DNA of 9,246 bases from assembly GCA_026397675.1 (NCBI GenBank), contig JAPLUH010000154.1, positions 1 to 9,246 of the forward strand, written 5' to 3'. This document shows positions 1 through 6,900 of the stretch, piece by piece. The position numbers and the translations under genes were made by a program. The number at the start of each line of letters is the position of its first letter. Position 1 is the first letter of the stretch. The notes beneath the pieces are model-generated. The model had not been told where the DNA came from, ran no database searches, and worked only from the letters and a program-made list of their open reading frames with translations. This DNA is from Verrucomicrobiota bacterium. GTDB lineage: Bacteria; Verrucomicrobiota; Verrucomicrobiia; Limisphaerales; UBA9464.

Positions 1-634
1 CGATGCCTTTGGGAGCGTGGAGCTTGTGGGGGCTCAGCGACAAGAAATCGACACCCAATTGGCGAACTTCCAACTTGAGTTTGCCGGGCACCTGAACGGC
101 GTAGGTGTGGCAAAGCACTCCCTTGCTGCGACACAAGGCGGCAATCTCCTCAATGGGAAACAGCACGCCCGTCTCGTTATTGGCCATCATGGCCGAAACG
201 ATGGCGGTATCGGGCCGGATGGCCCGCTCCAAGAGGTGGAGGTCCAGCGAACCATCGCTCTCCACCGGCAAGTAGGTCACCTCGAACCCACGCTTCTCGA
301 GGTAGGCACCAAAATTCATGTTGGCGCTGTGCTCCACCGCTGTGGTCACCACATGCCGTTTGCCGCTGGTCACCAGCGCGCTGTGAATGGCCGAGTTGTT
401 GGACTCGGTGCCGCAACTGGTGAAGGTCACTTCCTTCGGATCCGCGTTGATCAGTGCCGCAACCGTTTCCCGGGCCTTCTCCACATGACCATGGACTTGC
501 GAACCAAAGGCGTAGGCGCTGGAAGGATTGGCCCACAGCTCGCTCAGGAACGGCAGCATCGCCGTTACCACCTCAGGGGCGACACGGGTCGTGGCGTTGT
601 TGTCGAAATAATAGACCTTCTTGGGTGACATCAT
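1..634 (-). CDS. nifS: NifS-type cysteine desulfurase, N-terminal part (runs off the window)
   Basis: This is a PLP-dependent class V aminotransferase-fold enzyme that takes sulfur from L-cysteine as a protein persulfide for Fe-S cluster and tRNA thiolation pathways, acting in the cytosol. 211 codons are visible. Family signatures seen in order are FDNNATT (residues 10-16), ANPSS (35-39), TSCGTESNN (72-80), EHSA with the conserved His102, MANNETG (150-156), HTYAVQ (176-181) and the PLP lysine motif SPHKLHAPKG with Lys204. The HAPKG ending is NifS/IscS-like rather than SufS-like. The residue that should be Asp in HTDAVQ (IscS Asp180) is Tyr178 here, which is unusual for a working desulfurase. 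The catalytic cysteine loop lies beyond the window. Two ATG codons are adjacent (634 and 631). An in-frame TAG lies a short way upstream, so the start must be near here. No strong Shine-Dalgarno sequence is visible. The gene follows the propeller gene by 103 bases in the same direction. Family assignment is firm; the nifS label rather than iscS is less so. Confidence 0.93.
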   Translation of the reverse strand, partial: MMSPKKVYYFDNNATTRVAPEVVTAMLPFLSELWANPSSAYAFGSQVHGHVEKARETVAALINADPKEVTFTSCGTESNNSAIHSALVTSGKRHVVTTAVEHSANMNFGAYLEKRGFEVTYLPVESDGSLDLHLLERAIRPDTAIVSAMMANNETGVLFPIEEIAALCRSKGVLCHTYAVQVPGKLKLEVRQLGVDFLSLSPHKLHAPKGI

Positions 635-643
635 GCTGAGTCC

Positions 644-691
644 CGAGGCTGAACCGCCCGGATGACCGTAAAACTAAATCGGCCAGCCTCG
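644..691 (-). other. Inverted repeat in the gap upstream of the cysteine desulfurase gene
   Basis: CGAGGCTG at 644-651 and CAGCCTCG at 684-691 are perfect 8-base complements separated by 32 bases, inside the 103-base gap between the propeller gene stop and the cysteine desulfurase start. The near arm ends about 10 bases before the ATG, so pairing could hide the ribosome entry region, or the arms could be two half-sites for a regulator. An 8-base match in a gap of this size can also arise by chance. No terminator U-run and no confident promoter were found in this gap. Confidence 0.25.
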
Positions 692-737
692 CGTGCAAGG
701 GGGTATTTCAGACAAAACTCGTCGGATTCCATTCTGC

Positions 738-3017
738 CTACTCGGGCTTCTCGATAAAACCGTGGTAGAGGCCAAGATAATAAGGCAGGAGGAACACCGT
801 GCCGCTGCCCAGAACATTGCCGCTCCCACCGTAGTCCAAGGTCCACGGGTCGGTGTTCCAGTGCTCGAAATGGCGGTTCTCCACGGCCAAAACCTTGCCG
901 TTGACCCGGTGGCCACGGCCTTGGTCCCGAGGGTCGTACAAATCCCGCGCCTGCTGGCGGGACAGGCGGACGATGTCTAGCCGATGGGAGTTCTGGTGCG
1001 GCCAATTCAAGCGGTCCAACGGGAAGCCTCTTAGGGTAGCCATCGCGTCTTCATGCCAACCGGCCCACGGATGCACGGAGAATTCCCCCCAGACATTGCG
1101 AATAGTTTTGCCCAATGCCTCGGCGGCAAAGGCGAAATTAAAGAAGGGGTTTTGTTCCGGAGCCTCCATTGCCCAGTAGGCATAGGACGCGTAGCGCACC
1201 CGATCCTGAATCGCTGGATCCTTACCGTAGCGCAGCAAGTTGTAGAAACACATTACGGCCATTTCGTCGTCAGAGTGGTTCCCGGATCCCGGACCGAACT
1301 GGACCTTGGGAAACATGAGGTTCTGCGCATAGCCGTGTCGGTTCACCAACTCACGCGAAGCCTCCGTGTACTTCGGATCGCCCGTGATATGGCCGGCGAC
1401 CGCCAGATAAGTGAGGATGCTCAGTGAATTGAGCCCGCGCTCGGCCACCCATCGCTCGTCGCGATTCACCGATTCCGGTCCAAACTGTCCCCACCGGGTG
1501 GGTTTGCCATCGATGTCCACCAGGTTGAACCCGTGGCTCACCAAATGGTCCGCCAAATCCCGAACCACCTCGCGGCACTGGTCTTTTTCTTCGGGTGTTT
1601 GCGCCACATGCTCGAAGTAGGCGGCATGGAAGAAGAAATGCCCGTCGAGCTCATCGCTACTAGTGTCGCTTTTCCAATACCAGCGACCATCGGCGCTCTT
1701 GGGCCAGCGAGGCTCATAAACCGTCCAAAGTCCGTCGCGCTGGGCTTCTTCGCGATCGCCCTCGATGCGACCCACATTCGGATCGGGCCACTCCACAGGG
1801 CGGACGGTTCGGGCCACATAGCCTTTGGGCGGCGCCGGGGTTCCACCTTGAGTCACCTTCTGGAGAAACCGCAGCGCCTCAAACGCACGGGTGGCCCGGG
1901 CCTTGGCCTTGGGGTCGTGGGTCGCCGCATAAGCAAAGCACTCGCCGGCCCCGTACATCGCGGTCCACAGGCCGTCGTTGTCGGAGTCCTCAGGCGCGGC
2001 TGTCGACCGATCCGCCGGAGTCTTCAATGGGGCCTCGGCCGTGAAGCCGAACGGGGTACGGCGGATGTACTGATCGATCTCGCGCTCATAGTGCTCGGCC
2101 TTCTGGGCGAGGGTCATGGGCTGCTGATCGATGCAGCCCACACCGTTGGACGTGGCGAACCAAGCGCGGCCATCGGCCTGGACCCAGGCCTGGGACACCG
2201 CATCAGACGGCAGCCAACGCGGTCCCTGACGGTATTGAAACTCGGTGCCGTTCCAGCGAATCACTCCGCGGGACGTGGTGAACCAGACCTCACCCGCAAG
2301 ACCCGCTGCGATCCCAGTAAACTCGTTCCACGGCAGTCCGTCTTTGCCCTCGAAAAACCGCCACCCTTTCGGTGTACGGCACCCCACCCCGGCCTTGCTG
2401 GCAAACCAGAGTTGCCCCGCTGCATCGACGGCGACGCCCAACACCGAACGCACCGCCCAGGCTCGGTCACCCGCGTCGACGACGGACTCGGGCTCCCAGC
2501 CCGAGGCCGTGCGACGAACCAATCCATGACTGGAGGCGGCCCACCAGGTTCCGTCGCCCGTCACTGCCAACTGGGAAATGGCCCACGACTCCGGCCAGGG
2601 TTCCTGAGTCCACTTCCCGGATTCCCAGCGATGCAATTGGTTAGTAGAGACCACCAGAAACCCCTGCCCCATCGGCAGCACTTGGATCACGGACGAGCCG
2701 GGAAAATCAGCTCTCACAGCCCGACCCAGTGCATCGGGGAACACAAAGCGCGCCTCCGAAGGTGAGGTTCCAAGAGGCAAGGTCTGCCAGTGCCCCTTGT
2801 GATGCTCGTACCAACAGCCTTGGCTGCAGGCACGAACGGATCCATTGGCACCAGGCAACACTAGCGTAACCGGGCCTTTCGGGGCTTGCGAATCCCCCGG
2901 AAAACGCTCGGCCACCTCCTGCCGAAACCGTTGAGGCGCGGGAGTCGGAGCCCCCGGTGCTGCACCCACGGCACCCGCCGTCCAAAGGAACCCCAGCGCT
3001 AATGCAATGGCCTTCAT
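738..3017 (-). CDS. Secreted protein with propeller repeats and a C-terminal alpha-helical (toroid-like) domain
   Basis: The protein has 759 residues from the chosen ATG and ends at TAG. It begins with a clear signal peptide (MKAIALALGFLWTAGAVGAA, about residues 1-20), so it is probably exported. Residues about 140-300 carry at least four two-component-regulator-propeller-like repeats of the form xxGxxWFAxxxGVxxx, seen near 155-170, 199-214, 240-255 and 281-296. No histidine kinase, response regulator or transmembrane helix follows, so despite the usual family name this is not a sensor kinase. Residues about 300-759 form a helix-rich domain with GLWTAMYGAGECFAYAAT, TSSDELDGHFFFH (452-464), GSGNHSDDEMAVM (577-589) and HPWAGWHED (649-657). 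The repeated helices and the conserved acidic/His clusters resemble alpha/alpha-toroid carbohydrate-active or heparinase-like folds, but I cannot name a family. A TTG at 3065 overlapping the trpA stop would add 16 residues; the ATG at 3017 is preferred because it places the signal peptide at the N-terminus and has AGG seven bases upstream. Function is unknown. Confidence 0.88.
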   Translation of the reverse strand: MKAIALALGFLWTAGAVGAAPGAPTPAPQRFRQEVAERFPGDSQAPKGPVTLVLPGANGSVRACSQGCWYEHHKGHWQTLPLGTSPSEARFVFPDALGRAVRADFPGSSVIQVLPMGQGFLVVSTNQLHRWESGKWTQEPWPESWAISQLAVTGDGTWWAASSHGLVRRTASGWEPESVVDAGDRAWAVRSVLGVAVDAAGQLWFASKAGVGCRTPKGWRFFEGKDGLPWNEFTGIAAGLAGEVWFTTSRGVIRWNGTEFQYRQGPRWLPSDAVSQAWVQADGRAWFATSNGVGCIDQQPMTLAQKAEHYEREIDQYIRRTPFGFTAEAPLKTPADRSTAAPEDSDNDGLWTAMYGAGECFAYAATHDPKAKARATRAFEALRFLQKVTQGGTPAPPKGYVARTVRPVEWPDPNVGRIEGDREEAQRDGLWTVYEPRWPKSADGRWYWKSDTSSDELDGHFFFHAAYFEHVAQTPEEKDQCREVVRDLADHLVSHGFNLVDIDGKPTRWGQFGPESVNRDERWVAERGLNSLSILTYLAVAGHITGDPKYTEASRELVNRHGYAQNLMFPKVQFGPGSGNHSDDEMAVMCFYNLLRYGKDPAIQDRVRYASYAYWAMEAPEQNPFFNFAFAAEALGKTIRNVWGEFSVHPWAGWHEDAMATLRGFPLDRLNWPHQNSHRLDIVRLSRQQARDLYDPRDQGRGHRVNGKVLAVENRHFEHWNTDPWTLDYGGSGNVLGSGTVFLLPYYLGLYHGFIEKPE

Positions 3018-3061
3018 GAGATGGCCTGACTGACGCACCGGAGGACTGAGCAATTCAATGC

Positions 3062-3865
3062 TCAACGAACCGACCGGACCGCCTCCGACAATTCCCGAAC
3101 AAAACCACTCACCCGCTCCACCAAGTCCGCGGATTTTCCGTGCTCGGCGATCCGGTTGACGATGGCGCTGCCGACAACAATGGCCTCGGCATGCTGGGCC
3201 ACCTGGCGGGCCTGCTCGGCATTCGAGATGCCGAAGCCGACTGCGATGGGCAATGGGGAGTGGGCGCGGATCTTGTCGGTCATCATCGCGATGGTATCGC
3301 TGACCTGACTTTGCATGCCGGTCACGCCTTCGCGGCTGACGTAATAAATGAACCCACGCGCCCGGGGTGCGATCAATGCGATGCGGGCATCTGGGGTGGT
3401 CGGAGCGATGAGGTACACCGGGCTCAGGCCCGCCGAGGCCATCAGCGACTCATAGGTCTCCGATTCTTCGGGCGGCAGGTCCAACACCAGCAACCCATCC
3501 ACACCAGCGGCGGCCGCATCCCGAATGAACCGCTCGACCCCGACGCGGTGCAGCAAGTTGAAATAAATGTAGAGGACGATGGGGATTTGCGATTCCTTGC
3601 GAATCTCGACGATGGTCGCGAGGACCTTAGGAGGAGTAGTGCCGCTCTCCAATCCGCGCTGTGCAGCCAACTGGTTGACGATGCCGTCGGCCAACGGATC
3701 GCTGAAAGGAACACCGAGTTCCAACACGTCGACCCCGGCCGCATCGAAGCTCAAAGCCAGTCGACGAGTGGCCTCCAAATTCGGATCACCAGCTCCGATG
3801 TAGACCACCAACCCCCGTTGACCGGCCGCCTTGAGGGCAGCGAAGCGTTGCTCGATGCGGTTCAT
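3062..3865 (-). CDS. trpA: Tryptophan synthase alpha subunit
   Basis: The 267-residue protein matches the usual TrpA length. It cleaves indole-3-glycerol phosphate to indole and glyceraldehyde 3-phosphate; indole passes by tunnel to the beta subunit TrpB, in the last steps of tryptophan synthesis in the cytosol. The TIM-barrel signature ELGVPFSDPLADG contains both catalytic acids, Glu49 and Asp60, in the same numbering as the E. coli enzyme. Also present are the mobile-loop motif YYVSREGVTG (174-183) and the phosphate-binding GFGIS (210-214) and GSAIV (232-236). Two positions depart from the broad consensus: YIGAGDP where Y-x-T-x-GDP is usual (Gly24 for Thr), and DGIVNQ where DGPVIQ is usual. 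The open frame extends upstream to 4057, but those residues have no TrpA similarity and would overlap the CotH gene, so the ATG at 3865 is chosen. No strong Shine-Dalgarno is seen. trpB is not in the window; the downstream propeller gene begins 44 bases after the stop. Confidence 0.96.
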   Translation of the reverse strand: MNRIEQRFAALKAAGQRGLVVYIGAGDPNLEATRRLALSFDAAGVDVLELGVPFSDPLADGIVNQLAAQRGLESGTTPPKVLATIVEIRKESQIPIVLYIYFNLLHRVGVERFIRDAAAAGVDGLLVLDLPPEESETYESLMASAGLSPVYLIAPTTPDARIALIAPRARGFIYYVSREGVTGMQSQVSDTIAMMTDKIRAHSPLPIAVGFGISNAEQARQVAQHAEAIVVGSAIVNRIAEHGKSADLVERVSGFVRELSEAVRSVR

Positions 3866-3884
3866 GGCCCAGACGTTGGGACGG

Positions 3885-3928
3885 TCCCGGGAGGCGAGGC
3901 AAGGTGAACTTGCCCGACTCTCCCGGGA
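3885..3928 (-). other. Two-part inverted repeat (hairpin) between the CotH gene and trpA
   Basis: The outer arms TCCCGGGAG (3885-3893) and CTCCCGGGA (3920-3928) pair perfectly over 9 bases. Inside them GGCAAG (3898-3903) and CTTGCC (3909-3914) pair over 6 bases around a 5-base loop, separated from the outer stem by a small asymmetric internal loop. In the minus-strand transcript the structure lies 16 bases after the CotH-gene stop and 19 bases before the trpA ATG. No U-run follows, so it is not a canonical intrinsic terminator. It could be an mRNA 3'-end stabilising hairpin, a processing site, a weak or factor-assisted terminator, or a trpA leader structure. The pairing is directly seen; the role is inferred. 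Confidence 0.6.
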
Positions 3929-3944
3929 CAGCCATCGACTCGTC

Positions 3945-6900
3945 TCATCGGACCAGCACGCGAAAGAACCGGCTTCCGTTGGACACAGGCACGGTAACCT
4001 GGAGCGTCGATTCCCTCGAAATCGATGGAATCGCCTCAAACGTGTTCCAGGCTCCACCGATCAAATCGTCGCAGAACTGGACCGTGTGGGGCCGCCCTGC
4101 CGCCGCGTTGAACTTCAACACGAAGCCCGAGGCCGAAGTCTCCATGGTGACAACGGGGCCAGACGGAGCCCCACCCACCCGAACCAGCACTTCATCCCTG
4201 GCCGACAAAATACCGTCCTTGATTTGGAATCCGATCACGTAGTCTCCGGGTCGATCGTAGGTCACGGCGGTCCGGGATGCTGTGGCATCGGCAAAGGTCA
4301 CCACAGCCGGGCCGCTCATCCAACTCCACTGGAACCCGGGGACTCCGGGCGGCAGCGGCAACCCATCGTCGCTGAACAAAGCGTCCAGCAACAGCGTTCC
4401 GGGAGCGGCCAGTTGACGATCGGCTCCCAGGTCCACGGTCGGTGCTTGGTTGGGCGGTAATACGGTGGCTTGCAGCGACAGGTCGAAGCTCAAGTCACTC
4501 GAAGAACCCGAGTTCTGGTGCACCTCCACGGCCAACGTGTTCTCTCCTGCCTTCAAGGCGCTGGGATCCAAACGGAAGTCGAAGTAAGTGGTTTCGTCGG
4601 TGCCACCGATGGCGCTGCTGGCCAACGTTTGATTCACCACATCCCCCTCGGGCAAGTTGTCCTTAGCCACCTGCACGCCGTTGAGCCAAACCACTATGCC
4701 GTCGTCACGCAGCACCTTGCACAGCAAGGCGGTCACCGAACCCGGGTCGCTAACATCGAACTTCAGGCGGAAATAGGTGGTGATGTATTTACCGCTGGAA
4801 TTAGGCCCGAACCCGAGAGTCGTGGCCTGATTCGGATCCCCATAACCGAAGATGCCCTTGCCGGTTTTCCAACGAGTGTCATCGAAATCGGGAGCCCGCC
4901 AAGCCGTGCCCAAATCGACTCCCGTGTCCAGATAGCGCCAACTGGAACCCGCCGTGATCCAAGTGACCTCGCTTCCGGCCCGACCTGCGGTCAAGACCAC
5001 GTCGTCGGAAGACGTCGAAGCGCCGTCCGAAACACTCAGGCGCACGCTGTAGACACCCTGCCCCGGCAAACGGACTCGGGTGAGTCGCTGGTCGGGCGAT
5101 TCAATCACCACCGGGCCCGGGCCTCCGACCTGAGTCCAAAGGTAGGTCAACGCAGCCCCCGGCTTTCCGTCATCGGAGACGACGCCTTCCAGGGACGCGG
5201 ATTGAGGAAACCGGGTCACCGCCGGAAACTCCTGATCCGAACCCGCATCCACCCGAGGCGGGCGATTGCTGTCCGAGGTTAGCCCCGGGAGCGGGGGCCC
5301 CGCACTGGCCACCCATTGAGCGGGATCATCCCCGACGCTGGCTGGGCTGCGACGCTCCAAAGAACGTCCCTTGCCTGCCGCCGCTTCAGGCCATGGCGCT
5401 TGAGGGCTGTAGCGAACCGTATCCACCGTCAGGTAAGGGACTCGCACGCGAACCTGCCCGATTTGATTGGTTTCCAGATCCGGAGAATCCGGTCGTTGAA
5501 GTTCGATGCGTTCGCCGTTGTCTTGCAAGCTGCCAGCCCAGGGGCCCAGCACCGGTACAGAATCCGGGATGCCATGACGTTGGCGAAACCACGCGGGATC
5601 CCCGGCAGACACGACCAACAGTCCCTTCGCGGGAATTATCAACCCCGTCGGAAATGCATAGTCGACTCCCGACAAGCGCCAGGTGTTGGTCGGAAACAAG
5701 GGATCGAACAATGGCACGGGATTGTCGGTCAGGTTCTGAAGTTCGATGAACTCAACCGATCCCGCGGCTGGTTGGTAGTCGATCTCACTCAAGATCACCG
5801 GCCCGATTGCTGGCCGGGCGTTGGGAGAACCCAAGGTCAGCGCACTTTGGAGCACCCACTGCAACTCACCCACCGAATTGGTGTGGCGACCGAGACTCAC
5901 TCCATTGGGGGTGGCCCCAAACGAAACACCACTGAGGTAGCCCGTGAGGTTGCCGGCGGTGTCGGCCGAGTACAGCCAGAGCGAGTCACCATGGGAATCG
6001 AGCCGGAAGGCCTTTGGGCCCAGCGGCCACGCATTGAATTGCGTCTCATCCACCACCCAATAGCCACCGGCCGGAATTCGAGTTCCGTCTGATATCCGAT
6101 ATTTCTTCGGCTCGCTGCGCTCATCCGTCAGAAACCATCCACCGATATCCACAGCCACAGTCCCCGGATTAAATAATTCCACCGCATCCCACTGGGGTGG
6201 ATCGGTATGCGCCAAAACCTCACTCACTTGAATGACGGGCACTGAAAGCACCGGATCATCCGCCCCAGGAGAACCGCCCATCTGCGCGCTCGTGCGCCAT
6301 GCCGACGCGAGACTGGAGGGCGAGCCATTCGGTTCGATTGGAACCAACGAGAAGCCTTGTCCATCCGCCGCCGGAGGCCAGGGAGACTCGACTCCGTAAG
6401 TCACCTCCACCAACGGGGACCCCGTTGCATGGACCAGCGCCACCCGTTCACCGCCATTGGACAAACGTCCCTGGTAAACGCCGCCCACCGCCACGCCGGG
6501 ATATTTCCGGGCAAAGGCCTCCGCATCGGAAACCAGCACAATAAACCGTCCGGGTTCCAATCGCATCCCCAAGGGAAACGTGTAATCGATACCGTCCACA
6601 CACCGAACACCACTGAGGTCCAAAGTGTCCGTGCCCACGTTTTTCAGTTCGATGAATTCGAAGGCGTCACCATCGGTGCTACCCTCGGCAGCGGGATGGT
6701 AATGGATCTCCGTCACTCGAAGGGTGTCGAAGGTCTGGATGAGGGTGAAGGACGCCTCGATCAACGGACTCCAATTGCCCGCATTGAGCACCCGGGCCCA
6801 GACGGTGGTGCTTTGGTTGAGGGTAATTTCGCCGGAGTAGGCTCGGGCCCCGGCGGCCACCGCTCCGCCGATTTCACGCGGATCGGATCCGTCCAACGTG

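Noticed and set aside
675..702. Possible promoter upstream of the cysteine desulfurase (TTGCAC, 16 bases, TAGTTT on the minus strand)
   Set aside because: The -10 element matches the consensus at only three of six positions, and such matches are common by chance.
1533..2765. Plus-strand open frame of 410 codons opposite the propeller gene
   Set aside because: It is also the in-register antisense of a GC-rich gene. The product is low-complexity Arg/Gly/Pro-rich and has no domain or start signal.
3866..4057. N-terminal extension of trpA by 64 residues
   Set aside because: It overlaps the end of the CotH gene, is Arg/Ser-rich with no TrpA similarity, and TrpA of normal length begins at MNRIEQRF with catalytic residues at the usual positions 49 and 60.
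5929..6622. Repeated ACACCACTGAGGT at about 5929 and 6608
   Set aside because: Both encode the LSGV segment of LTD-type modules; the match reflects protein repeats and codon choice, not a mobile or regulatory repeat.
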